NCBI GenBank assembly: GCA_963810815.1
Contig: CAWEPB010000009.1
Location: 1 to 64,000, forward strand
Reading direction: 5' to 3'
DNA: 64,000 nt
Source: CAVQWT01 sp963810815
Lineage (GTDB): Bacteria > Pseudomonadota > Gammaproteobacteria > Burkholderiales > Casimicrobiaceae
The position numbers and the translations under genes are program-made. Below the pieces are notes generated by a model. That model did no database searches. It saw only the letters and a program-made list of their open reading frames with translations, and was not told where the DNA came from. This document shows, piece after piece, positions 1 through 8,669 of the stretch. Within the stretch, counting starts at the first letter, position 1; the number at the start of each line of letters is the position of its first letter.

Positions 1-43
1 CCACTGACCGGCGCGTCGCGCCGGCGCAGCCCTTGGGGCAGCG

Positions 44-3000
44 ATGTCGGACCCGTCGGTCAACGCGCCAGCGGGGGGTCCTGCGGAGCAGGAGGGGTCC
101 GTGCGGGCTGCGTCGCCTTCGCCGTCATCGACCGCGCCGCCGTCACGAGAGTCCCCGCGGTGGAGTCGCTGGCTGCGCTGGCTCGCCGGCGCGGTTGGCG
201 CATGCGCGCTGCTCACGATCGTCGCGTGGGTCGCCGTCCCGCCGCTCGTCCGCTCGCAACTGGAGTCCCGGCTCACCGAAGCGCTCGACCGCCGCACGAC
301 GATCGAATCGGTCGCGTTCAATCCGTTCCTGCTGCGCCTGACGGTTCGCCAGCTCGCCATCGCTGACCGCAGCGGCGCGGTGCCGCTCCTCGCCGTCGAC
401 GAAGTCGTGGCCGACCTGTCGACGGCGTCGATCTGGCATCGCGCGCCGGTGTTCGACACGCTGAAGGTCGTGCGCCCGAGCGTGTCGCTCGCCCGCGATC
501 GCGAAGGTCGCTACAGTGTCCAGGACCTGGTCGATCGCGCGCTCGCCGGCCCCACGGGGCCGCCGCCCCGATTCTCGCTGAACAACGTCGAGATCGACGA
601 CGGGTCGGTCCGGTTCGACGACGCCGTCACCGACCGCAGGCACGTGCTGTCCGCGCTGGACGTCGGCGTCCCGTTCCTGTCGTCGCTGCCGTACCAGACC
701 GCCGTTCGCGTCACCCCGCGCATCGCCGGCACGTTCAACGGCTCGCACTTCGCGCTGGGCGGAACGACGACCCCGTTCGGGGAGCGCCGGGAGGCGACCC
801 TGGACCTCGACGTCGATGCCCTGCCGCTTCCCGCGTATGTCGTGTACCTGCCCTTCAAGCCGCGCATCGACCTCGCCGGCGGCGCGCTCACCACGCGCCT
901 GACGATCGTCTTCGTCGACGACCCGGCCGGCGAACGGCGGCTCGAGCTGCGCGGCGACGCGCGGGTGGACGGGCTCGCGCTCAACCGGCGCGACGGCTCC
1001 ACGCTGGCAAAGGCCGAACACGTGACCGTCGCGCTCGACCGCATCGACCTGACCGGGCGCGACGCGCGCCTCGCGTCGGTGACGATCGACGCGCCGACGG
1101 TGGACGTGAAGCGGCTCGCCGACGGGACGATCGAATGGACGGCGCCGCTGGTCGATGCGGCGCCAGTCGCGCCAACCGCGTCGAACGCGCCACCGCCGTC
1201 GCCAAGCGGGTCGCCGGCGTCGCCGTGGCAGCTTTCGATCGGCTCCCTCGGAATCGCGGGCGGAACGGTCGCGCTGGCCGACGATGCCTCGGCCTTTCGC
1301 TCCACGCTGGTCGACGTTGCGCTCGACGCGTCGAATCTCTCGACCCGGCGGGGCGAAAAGGCCCACGTCAAGGTCGCGTTCGTCACCGACGATCGGATCG
1401 CGTCGTTCTCCGGCGAGGCGGACGTCGAGCCGATCGTCCCCGCGGCGACCGGGCGCTTCACGCTGGCGAAGTTCTCGCTCGGATTGCTGTTCCCCTACTA
1501 CAAGTCGGCGCTCGCCGTCGACGTGCAGAAGGGCTCGATCGACCTGGCCGCCGCGTTCGCGCTCGACGCCGCCGGCGACCTGCGCCTCACCGACGGCATG
1601 GCGACGATCACCGACCTGCGCCTCGCGCTTCCGGGCAACCGCAAGCCGCTGTGGATCGTGCCGCAACTGGCGGCCCATGGGATCGATGTCGATGTCAGCG
1701 GGCACCGGGTGACGCTGGGCGAGGTGCAGAGCCGGGGCGCCTCGCTGCGGCTCGTGCGCGAGGCCGATGGCTCGCTGGAGATGGCGCGATTGCTGCGCGC
1801 CACCGACGGCGCGGGTGCTTCGGTCGACGACGCTTCGTGGACGGTCCTGGCCAGGACGGTGAGCGTCGACCGCGTGGCGATCGACTTCGAGGACCGGATG
1901 CCGCGGCCCCCGGTCAAACTCGCGGTCCGCGAACTCGCTCTCACGGCGACCGACGTGACCAGCGCATCCGGCGGGAAGTCGAAGGTGGCGGTCCGCGCGC
2001 GGATCGCCGAGCGGGGGCGGGTCGCGTTCACCGGGCCGGTCGCGCTCGATCCGCTCCGCGTGACCGGACAGCTCGAGGCCTCGGGCCTCGCGCTCGCCCG
2101 GCTGCAGCCGTATCTCGATTCGCGCGTCAATGTCGTGGTGACCGGCGGCACGTTGGCCGCGAAGGGGCGCCTCGCGGTCGCCGTGTCCGCGGACGGCGCG
2201 GTGGGCGCATCGTGGCAGGGCGACATGGCGGTCGCCGATTTCGCCGCACTCGACAAGCCGACGTCCGGCGACCTCGCGCGCTGGAAGACATTTTCCATCG
2301 ACGGCCTGGACGTGGCGAGCAGGCCGTTCCGGGCAAGCGTCGGCCGGATCGGCATCGAGGACTTCTACGCGCGCGTCATCGTGTACCAGGACGGCAGCCT
2401 CAACCTCGCACGACTGCTGACGCCCGGCGAGAGTCCCCAGCCGCTGCCCGATGCGGCGCCGGCGCCCGCGGTCGGGCAGGCGGTCGCGCGCGAGGCGCTG
2501 CCGATCTCGATCGGCCGGGTCGATCTCGAGCGCGGCAACGTGAACTTCTCGGACTTCTTCGTGAGGCCCAACTACTCGGTCAACCTCACCGACGTCGCCG
2601 GCAGCGTGTCGACGATGTCGGCCGAGCAGGCCGGCAACATCTCGCTCGTCGCGCGCGTCGACCGGACCGCGCCGGTCGAGGTTCAGGGCCACATCCACCC
2701 GTTCGCAAAGGAGCTTTCGCTCGACATCACCGCGAAGGCGCGCGACGTCGATCTGCCGCCGCTCACACCGTACTCCGTCAAGTATGCGGGCTATGGCATC
2801 GAGAAAGGCAAGCTCAGCTTCGACGTGCGTTACCAGGTCGAGAACCGCAAGCTTTCCGCCGACAACCACCTGATCCTCGACCAGCTCACCTTCGGCGACC
2901 GCGTCGACAGTCCCACCGCGACCAAGTTGCCGGTGCTGCTTGCGGTCGCGCTGCTCAGGGACTCGCGTGGCGTGATCGACCTCCGGTTGCCGGTCGGCGG

Positions 3001-3694
3001 TTCGCTCGACGATCCGAAGTTCTCGGTCGGCGGCCTGATCGTCCGCGTGATCGTGAACCTGATCACCAAGGCCGCGACCGCACCGTTCGCACTGCTGTCC
3101 GCAGCGTTCGGCGGCGGCGAGGAACTGTCGACGATCGCGTTCGCCGCGGGCAGCGCCGCGATCGACGCCGACAGCCAGAAGCGCATCGACGCGCTGGGCA
3201 AGGCGCTCGCCGACCGCCCTGCGCTCAAGCTGGAGATCGGCGGGCACGCCGACCCGACCGCCGATCGCGAGGCGTTGCGCCACGCGGCCGTCGAGACGGC
3301 GATGAAGCGCGAGAAGATGAAGGTGCTCGTGAAGGAGGGGGCCGCGCCGCCGTCCCTCGACCAGGTCACCATCGGCGCCGGCGAGCGCGATCGGTGGCTC
3401 AAGGCGGCGTATCGCGAAGCGCCGCTGCCCGACCGTCCGCGCAACGCGATCGGCCTGCTGAAGGACGTGCCGCCGGCCGAGATGGAGGCGATGCTCTACG
3501 CCAAGGCCGCCGTCGACGACGACGCACTGCGCCTGCTCGCCAGCACACGCGCGCAGGCCGTCAAGGACGCGATTGCGGCGAAAGGGGTGGCCGGCGAACG
3601 GCTGTTCCTGATCGCCCCCCGGGTCGGCGACGACGCCGGCGCGAAGCAGGGACCCGCCACGCTGGCGCGGGCCGATCTCGCGCTGCGCCGGTAA
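44..3694 (+). CDS. DUF748 / AsmA-like envelope protein with OmpA-like C-terminus
   Basis: A 1216-residue protein with a Pro/Ser/Ala-rich cytoplasmic N-terminus, one membrane anchor at about residues 45–67, and a long periplasmic body built from repeated beta-rich AsmA-like segments (for example around residues 100–350, 520–640 and 830–1000). The C-terminal part, from about residue 1030, carries an OmpA-like stretch (FAAGSAAIDADSQKRIDALG, then EIGGHADPTADREALR), as is usual in DUF748 proteins. AsmA/DUF748 relatives are inner-membrane-anchored proteins of the cell envelope, and some are implicated in phospholipid transport to the outer membrane; the role here is inferred from the family only. 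The start is the ATG just downstream of a short GC dyad. The gene stands alone, 215 bp before the next gene, which has its own promoter. Confidence 0.85.
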   Translation: MSDPSVNAPAGGPAEQEGSVRAASPSPSSTAPPSRESPRWSRWLRWLAGAVGACALLTIVAWVAVPPLVRSQLESRLTEALDRRTTIESVAFNPFLLRLTVRQLAIADRSGAVPLLAVDEVVADLSTASIWHRAPVFDTLKVVRPSVSLARDREGRYSVQDLVDRALAGPTGPPPRFSLNNVEIDDGSVRFDDAVTDRRHVLSALDVGVPFLSSLPYQTAVRVTPRIAGTFNGSHFALGGTTTPFGERREATLDLDVDALPLPAYVVYLPFKPRIDLAGGALTTRLTIVFVDDPAGERRLELRGDARVDGLALNRRDGSTLAKAEHVTVALDRIDLTGRDARLASVTIDAPTVDVKRLADGTIEWTAPLVDAAPVAPTASNAPPPSPSGSPASPWQLSIGSLGIAGGTVALADDASAFRSTLVDVALDASNLSTRRGEKAHVKVAFVTDDRIASFSGEADVEPIVPAATGRFTLAKFSLGLLFPYYKSALAVDVQKGSIDLAAAFALDAAGDLRLTDGMATITDLRLALPGNRKPLWIVPQLAAHGIDVDVSGHRVTLGEVQSRGASLRLVREADGSLEMARLLRATDGAGASVDDASWTVLARTVSVDRVAIDFEDRMPRPPVKLAVRELALTATDVTSASGGKSKVAVRARIAERGRVAFTGPVALDPLRVTGQLEASGLALARLQPYLDSRVNVVVTGGTLAAKGRLAVAVSADGAVGASWQGDMAVADFAALDKPTSGDLARWKTFSIDGLDVASRPFRASVGRIGIEDFYARVIVYQDGSLNLARLLTPGESPQPLPDAAPAPAVGQAVAREALPISIGRVDLERGNVNFSDFFVRPNYSVNLTDVAGSVSTMSAEQAGNISLVARVDRTAPVEVQGHIHPFAKELSLDITAKARDVDLPPLTPYSVKYAGYGIEKGKLSFDVRYQVENRKLSADNHLILDQLTFGDRVDSPTATKLPVLLAVALLRDSRGVIDLRLPVGGSLDDPKFSVGGLIVRVIVNLITKAATAPFALLSAAFGGGEELSTIAFAAGSAAIDADSQKRIDALGKALADRPALKLEIGGHADPTADREALRHAAVETAMKREKMKVLVKEGAAPPSLDQVTIGAGERDRWLKAAYREAPLPDRPRNAIGLLKDVPPAEMEAMLYAKAAVDDDALRLLASTRAQAVKDAIAAKGVAGERLFLIAPRVGDDAGAKQGPATLARADLALRR

Positions 3695-3824
3695 CGCCGC
3701 ATCGACGGCCGCGACCGGGGGGGCCGTTCCGGCCAGCCCTGGGTCGCCGAAGCATGCCCGACCCGGCCCGGCGCCAGCCGGCGCCGCGCCGGGAGCGTCC
3801 CCCGCCGACGCGGGAATATTCGCG

Positions 3825-3853
3825 TTGACGCTTGCCGGACCCGGTCCTACTAT
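3825..3853 (+). promoter_or_regulatory. Sigma-70-type promoter of the FecR-like/HAMP/kinase operon
   Basis: TTGACG at 3825–3830 and TACTAT at 3848–3853 are separated by exactly 17 bp, the best sigma-70 match noticed in the window. It lies 57 bp upstream of the chosen start of the FecR-like gene, in an otherwise empty intergenic region, and would drive the three co-directional genes to 7237. Confidence 0.6.
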
Positions 3854-3909
3854 CAGCCCTCCGCGGCCTTCAGGGCCGGTCGCCTTCCACGCGCCCCAGG
3901 GGAATCGGC

Positions 3910-4764
3910 ATGTCGATGCTCCAAAGCTGGGCACTCGTCCTCGCTTCGCTGCTCCCGGCGCTCGCCTGCGCGGCCGACATCGGCGTCGCGAGCCTCGTGG
4001 AAGGGAACCCGCGCGTGCTGCGCGGCGCCACCTGGTACAAGCTGGTGCCCTGGGCGCGGCTCGAGGATGGCGACATCGTCAGCGTGGGTGAGCGCGGGAA
4101 CGTCCTCGCCGAGTTCGCGGGTGGCACCGGCCTGAGCGTCGTCGGGGCCGGGTCGTTCTACCTCGAACCGAAGGCGGCCAGGGGCGCCGATGCCGGCGGG
4201 CCGCTGGTCATCACGGTTCCGGAGGGCTGGCTCAAGCTGGCGGCCAGGGCCCCCGGCGTCCGCGTGCGCCTCGCGTCGGCGGAAGTCACGTCGACAGAAG
4301 GGATCCTGGTCGCGCATGCGCAGGGACCGGCGCTCGAGCTCTTCGTCGAATCGGGGTCGGCCCGGCTCGCGGCGCTGCTCCCGAACGGCAACGCCGGGCC
4401 GCCCCGGGACGCGAAGCAGGGCGAGCATTGGTCGAACGCCGAGGCCGGCCGCTTCGTCGCGGTCGCCCGCGCGCCGAAGGCGTTCGTCGACACCATCCCC
4501 CGCCGGTTCCTCGATCCGTTGCCGAGCCTGGCGGCGAAGGTCCCGCCGGCGCCGGCGCTGGTCGCCGATGGCGACGTCAGCTTCGCGGAAGCCGAGCCCT
4601 GGCTCGGAGGCCGCGACGGCGCCGTTTTCGAGAAGCGCTTCGCGGTCCGCTTGCGCGATCCGGCGTTCCGACGCGCCGTCGAGCCCCGGATCGCCCGGTA
4701 TCGCAGCTGGGACCGGATGCTGCATCCGGAGAAATACCTGCCCAAGCCGGCCGCGCCGCAGTAG
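3910..4764 (+). CDS. Secreted FecR-domain-like protein
   Basis: A 284-residue protein with a Sec signal peptide (residues 1 to about 20, cleavage near LACAAD). The mature N-terminus resembles the FecR fold: a short segment on a 'surface/charge' theme (VLRGATWYKLVPWARLEDGD), then hydrophobic strands (GGTGLSVVGAGSFYLEP). FecR-like domains outside iron transport are found in envelope proteins and are thought to sense or bind. The ATG at 3910 is chosen because it puts the signal peptide at the N-terminus; an upstream in-frame start would bury it. It is first in an apparent operon with a heme-motif HAMP protein and a Ser/Thr kinase, so it may be a periplasmic accessory of that signalling pair. The function is inferred. 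Confidence 0.7.
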   Translation: MSMLQSWALVLASLLPALACAADIGVASLVEGNPRVLRGATWYKLVPWARLEDGDIVSVGERGNVLAEFAGGTGLSVVGAGSFYLEPKAARGADAGGPLVITVPEGWLKLAARAPGVRVRLASAEVTSTEGILVAHAQGPALELFVESGSARLAALLPNGNAGPPRDAKQGEHWSNAEAGRFVAVARAPKAFVDTIPRRFLDPLPSLAAKVPPAPALVADGDVSFAEAEPWLGGRDGAVFEKRFAVRLRDPAFRRAVEPRIARYRSWDRMLHPEKYLPKPAAPQ

Positions 4765-4815
4765 GGCGGCGAAGTCCCGCGCGCGCGGCGCCGGGAAAAC
4801 GCAAAGGAGCGACGC

Positions 4816-5688
4816 ATGAAGCTCATCTGGAAATTCAACCTGGTGCTGTTGGGCATCTTCGTGCTCGGTTTCCTGGTCGCAGGCTACGTGTCGTGGAAGG
4901 CTTTGCAGGCCAATGCGCGCGAGGAGGTGCTGCAGAATGCCCGTTTGATGATGGAAGCGGCGCTGGCGTCGCGCAACTACACGACGACGCAGGTGAAGCC
5001 GCTGCTCGAAACGCAGCTCAAGTACCGGTTCGTGCCGCAGTCGGTGCCGGCGTACGCGGCCACCGAGCAGTTCGGCGAGCTGCGCCGGAAGCATCCGGAC
5101 TACGTGTACAAGGAGGCGACGCTCAATCCGTCGAACCCGCGCAACCGCGCGACCGACTGGGAAACCGACGTCGTCAACGTCTTCCGCCAGACGTCGACGA
5201 CGATGGAGATGATCGGCGAGCGCGACACGCCGACCGGCCGCGCGCTCTACCTCGCCAGCCCGATCCAGGTGAAGAGCAAGGCCTGCCTCGACTGCCACAG
5301 CACGGTCGACGCGGCGCCGAAGACCATGGTCGATCTCTACGGCAGCGCCAACGGGTTCGGGTGGAAGATGGACGAGGTGATCGGCGCGCAGATCGTCTCC
5401 GTCCCGATGACGGTCCCGGTCGCGCGCGCCGTCACGACTTTCAAGACGTTCATGGCGTCGCTCGCGGCGGTGTTCCTCGCGATCTTCGTCCTGCTGAACC
5501 TGATGCTCTACACGATGGTGATCCGGCGGGTGACGCGGCTCGCGGGCATGGCGGACGAGGTGAGCCTCGGCAACCTCGATGCCGGCGAGTTCAAGACCCG
5601 GAGCCGCGACGAGATCGGCACCCTGAGCGCCGCGATGGACCGGATGAAGACGAGCCTGGTCCAGGCGATGAAGATGCTGGACGCATGA
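4816..5688 (+). CDS. Tll0287-like (DUF3365) heme-motif membrane protein with HAMP domain
   Basis: A 290-residue inner-membrane protein with TM1 at residues 7–29, a periplasmic domain at about 30–212, TM2 at about 213–237 and a cytoplasmic HAMP helix pair to residue 285. The periplasmic domain has a c-type heme motif, C157-L-D-C-H161, set in a Tll0287-like (DUF3365) domain with the typical DWETDVVNVFR and TPTGRALYLASPI stretches. Covalent heme suggests redox or gas sensing. The protein ends right after HAMP with no kinase, cyclase or methyl-accepting module, so its output is not encoded here in cis. It lies 51 bp after the FecR-like gene and 34 bp before the Ser/Thr kinase, which is the obvious partner. 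A purine-rich AAAGGAG precedes the ATG. Confidence 0.85.
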   Translation: MKLIWKFNLVLLGIFVLGFLVAGYVSWKALQANAREEVLQNARLMMEAALASRNYTTTQVKPLLETQLKYRFVPQSVPAYAATEQFGELRRKHPDYVYKEATLNPSNPRNRATDWETDVVNVFRQTSTTMEMIGERDTPTGRALYLASPIQVKSKACLDCHSTVDAAPKTMVDLYGSANGFGWKMDEVIGAQIVSVPMTVPVARAVTTFKTFMASLAAVFLAIFVLLNLMLYTMVIRRVTRLAGMADEVSLGNLDAGEFKTRSRDEIGTLSAAMDRMKTSLVQAMKMLDA

Positions 5689-5722
5689 AGCCGGCGCCTT
5701 CGAGGCGGCAGCGCGGAACGTG

Positions 5723-7237
5723 ATGGCCGAGTTCGAGCGCCTCGGCAAGTACGAGATCCGCCGCGTCCTCGGCAAGGGGGCGATGGGCGTCGTCTACCTG
5801 GGATTCGACCCCTTCATCGATCGCCAGGTCGCGATCAAGACGATCCGCAAGGACACGCTCGATCCGGAGCTCGCCGCGCAGTTCATGACCCGCTTCAAGA
5901 ACGAGGCGCGCGCGGTGGGGAGGATCACCCACGCCAACATCGTCGGCGTCTACGACTACGGCGAGGAAGGCGGCGTCGCCTACATCGTGATGGAGTACGT
6001 CGAGGGCACGGGGCTGCGCGAATACCTGACCCGCCGGACCTCGTTCGACTTCGCGCAGCTCGTGGCGCTGATGACCCAGCTGCTCGACGCGCTGGAATTC
6101 GCGCACCGCTGCGGCGTCGTCCACCGCGACATCAAGCCTTCGAACCTGATCGTCACGCCCACCGGGCTGCTCAAGGTCGCCGACTTCGGTGTCGCCCGCG
6201 TCGACATGTCGAACCTGACGCTGACCGGCATGGTGATCGGGACGCCGTCGTACATGTCGCCGGAGCAGTGCATGGGCAACGCGGTGGACCCGCGCTCCGA
6301 CGTCTTCAGCGCCGGCATCGTGCTGTACGAGCTGCTGACCGGCCAGCGCCCGTTCGTCGGCACGCTGGAGTCGATCACCTACAAGATCTGCCACGAAGAC
6401 CCGGTGCCGCCGTCGCAGATCGCGGGCCTCAGCATGCCGAACGAGGTCGACCGGCTGATGGCCAGGGCGTTGGCGAAGCGCCCGGCGGATCGCTTCCCGA
6501 GCGCCCGCGCGTTCCGGGACGCGTTGAACGAGGTCGCGCAGATCGGCGTGCCGGTGGCCGACGGCAGCGCGGCGACCGTGGTCAACATCGGCACGATCAT
6601 GCTGCAGACGCCGGCGCCGCACTGGGACGACGACACGCTGACCACGGCGGAGCACGAGCTCGCCCGGTTCCTCGGCCCGATGGCGCGCGTGCTGGTGCGC
6701 CGGGCGGCGGCCAGGACCCACGACCGCGGCGAGCTGTGCGCGCTGCTTTCGGAGAGCATCGACGATCCCGACACGCGGCGGAAGTTCGTCGACAGCTTCG
6801 CCAAGTCTGCTGTCCACACCCACTCGGGTGCTGCGCACGCGTCGGGCTTGGGCGGCGGGGCGGGCAGCGGCACCGGCGGCGGGTCGGGCAGTGGCGCGGG
6901 CAGTGGCGCGGGCAGTGGCGCGGGCGGCGGCGCGGGCAGCAACTCGGCAAGCGGCGTCCGGGGAACGGGCGGTGCGTTCGTCGCCCAGCCGGGGCGGGCA
7001 ACGGCGGGCGCCCCGCCCCCGGGACAGACGGCCTCGGGCGTGGCGCTCGATGCGGCCTACGTCGAGCAGGTCAACGCGCAGCTCGCCGTGTACCTGGGAC
7101 CGATCGCGCGCGTCGTGACCAGGCGGGCGGCGCAGCGGGCGGTGAGCCGAGGCGAGTTCGTGCGCATGGTCGCCGACAATCTCGGCACGCAGGATCGCAT
7201 CGCGTTCCTGCGGGAGCTGGGGTACGCGGAGCAGTAG
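5723..7237 (+). CDS. Eukaryotic-type Ser/Thr protein kinase with duplicated C-terminal module
   Basis: A 504-residue Hanks-type kinase. The glycine loop GKGAMGVVYLG, VAIKTIRK lysine, HRDIKPSN catalytic loop (H134, D136) and ADFGVAR (D154) are all intact, so an active enzyme is expected. There is no membrane segment, so it is soluble. After the kinase (about 8–270) come two related helical modules, near residues 310–370 and 450–500, each built around LGPxARVxxRRAA. They are joined by a Gly/Ser/Ala linker encoded by a 12-bp tandem repeat. The ATG at 5723 is preferred; an in-frame GTG lies one codon upstream. It is last in the operon with the FecR-like and heme/HAMP genes, so it may be their effector. 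The substrate is unknown. Confidence 0.9.
   Translation: MAEFERLGKYEIRRVLGKGAMGVVYLGFDPFIDRQVAIKTIRKDTLDPELAAQFMTRFKNEARAVGRITHANIVGVYDYGEEGGVAYIVMEYVEGTGLREYLTRRTSFDFAQLVALMTQLLDALEFAHRCGVVHRDIKPSNLIVTPTGLLKVADFGVARVDMSNLTLTGMVIGTPSYMSPEQCMGNAVDPRSDVFSAGIVLYELLTGQRPFVGTLESITYKICHEDPVPPSQIAGLSMPNEVDRLMARALAKRPADRFPSARAFRDALNEVAQIGVPVADGSAATVVNIGTIMLQTPAPHWDDDTLTTAEHELARFLGPMARVLVRRAAARTHDRGELCALLSESIDDPDTRRKFVDSFAKSAVHTHSGAAHASGLGGGAGSGTGGGSGSGAGSGAGSGAGGGAGSNSASGVRGTGGAFVAQPGRATAGAPPPGQTASGVALDAAYVEQVNAQLAVYLGPIARVVTRRAAQRAVSRGEFVRMVADNLGTQDRIAFLRELGYAEQ
6886..6945 (+). repeat. 12-bp in-frame tandem repeat in the kinase linker
   Basis: Near-identical copies of GGGCAGTGGCGC follow each other around 6886–6921 and then degenerate toward 6945. 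They encode Gly-Ser-Gly-Ala units of the linker between the two C-terminal modules of the kinase. The unit is a multiple of three, so copy-number change would alter linker length without a frameshift. Confidence 0.7.
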
Positions 7238-7245
7238 GGCGCGCC

Positions 7246-8547
7246 CTACACCCGCGGCACGGCCGTGCGCGGCGCCATCCGCAGCTGCGCCGCCATCCGC
7301 TCCGCCGCGGGGGTCGCGTGCGCGAAGAAGCGCTTCAACCCCGGGCACAGGTAGTTGAGCCCCGGCTCGCCGTCCGGCGTGCGCAGCAGCCGGTTCTTCG
7401 GGCACTCGCCCCAGCAGTCCCTCAGGAATTCGCACTTCCGGCAGTACGCCGGCAGCGTCTCCGACTTCGCATAGCCGAACCTGACCTGCGTCGGCGAGAA
7501 CACCATGTCGCCGAGCGACTTGTCGCGGACGTTGCCCAGCCGGTACTCGGGATAGACGTAATGGTCGCAGGCGTAGACGCTGCCGTCGTGCTCGATCGCC
7601 GCGCCCTTGCCGCAGTTCTCGGCGTGGATGCAGATCTGCGACGGCAGGCCCATGTGCTGGACGACCAGAGTCTCGCAGAAATTGACCAGCGCCTTGCCGA
7701 CGTCGCGGGACAGCCACTCGTCCCATACCCTGGAGAGGAAGTAGCCGTACTCGTCGGGATCGACCGACCAGTCGGTCACCACCGAGTCCGGATGGCCGGG
7801 CCGCGCCTGCGGCGTGCCGACGACGGGCAGGCGCGCCGGGTCCCAGGTCTGCGGCGCGGTGGTCTCGAAGCCCCGGATCTCGACGATGGGGATGAACTGC
7901 AGGTACGTCGACCCCAGCTCGCGGCGCAGGAAGCGGTAGACGTCGAGCGGCCGCGACGCGTTGTAGCGGTTGACGCAGGTCAGCGTGTTGAACTTGACGC
8001 CGAAGCGCCGCAGCATCTTAGCCGCCGCGTACACCTTGTCGAACGTCGGCTCGCCGCGCTTGGTGATCCGGTAGTGGTCGTGGATGTCCTTCGGGCCGTC
8101 GATCGACAGGCCGACGAGGAAGCGGTGCTCCTTGAGGAAGCGCGCCCAGTCCTCGTCGAGCAGCGTGCCGTTGGTCTGCAGGTCGTTCTCGATCCGCTGC
8201 CCGGGCTTCGCGTGCTTCCGCTGCAGCGCGACGACCTTGCGGAAGAACTCCAGGCCCATCAGCGTGGGCTCGCCGCCCTGCCAGGAAAAGACGATCTCCT
8301 CGCCGGTCACGCTCTGGATGTAGTCGCGGACGAAGCGCTCGAGCAGCTCGTCGTCCATGTGCCCGCCGCCGGGGCCGCCCGGCAGCGTCTGCTTGGACAG
8401 GTAGAAGCAGTACGTGCAGTCGAGGTTGCAGGCCGAGCCGGCGGGCTTGGCCATGACGTGGAAGCGCCGCACGCCGCGCGTGCCCAGCCACTGGGGAGCG
8501 TGGTACTTGTCGATGTCGACGTACTGGTCGAGGGTCGGTCGGGACAT
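7246..8547 (-). CDS. Anaerobic sulfatase maturase (radical SAM, SPASM domain)
   Basis: A 433-residue radical SAM enzyme that converts the active-site Cys or Ser of sulfatases to formylglycine in the cytoplasm. The SAM [4Fe-4S] motif is C40-N-L-D-C44-T-Y-C47. The C-terminal SPASM region carries the expected clusters (CIHAENCGKG, CDHYVYPEY, CRKCEFLRDCWGECP) for two auxiliary Fe–S clusters, and GEPTLMG follows the usual SAM-binding pattern. Length and motif order fit the anSME family. Related SPASM enzymes act on peptides, but the overall match favours sulfatase maturation. No sulfatase is adjacent; the nearest is the CSPTR-type arylsulfatase at 47451–49964. The gene converges with the kinase operon (8-bp gap). 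Confidence 0.88.
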   Translation of the reverse strand: MSRPTLDQYVDIDKYHAPQWLGTRGVRRFHVMAKPAGSACNLDCTYCFYLSKQTLPGGPGGGHMDDELLERFVRDYIQSVTGEEIVFSWQGGEPTLMGLEFFRKVVALQRKHAKPGQRIENDLQTNGTLLDEDWARFLKEHRFLVGLSIDGPKDIHDHYRITKRGEPTFDKVYAAAKMLRRFGVKFNTLTCVNRYNASRPLDVYRFLRRELGSTYLQFIPIVEIRGFETTAPQTWDPARLPVVGTPQARPGHPDSVVTDWSVDPDEYGYFLSRVWDEWLSRDVGKALVNFCETLVVQHMGLPSQICIHAENCGKGAAIEHDGSVYACDHYVYPEYRLGNVRDKSLGDMVFSPTQVRFGYAKSETLPAYCRKCEFLRDCWGECPKNRLLRTPDGEPGLNYLCPGLKRFFAHATPAAERMAAQLRMAPRTAVPRV

Positions 8548-8669
8548 GGTCGAATCCTGGGAGCGACCGTCAATCTAGCCCGAACCGCCGCGCCGACGCC
8601 TTGCCCGGGATCAACCTTGCGTCGCGCGTTCCCTGCGGCCCCCCGGAAATGGCGCCGGCAGGCCGGCGA

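Noticed and set aside
143..3934. A very long open frame on the minus strand under the DUF748 gene
   Set aside because: Arg/Gly/Asp-rich translation with no domains; high GC makes antisense frames open. The plus-strand protein has clear membrane and OmpA-like features.
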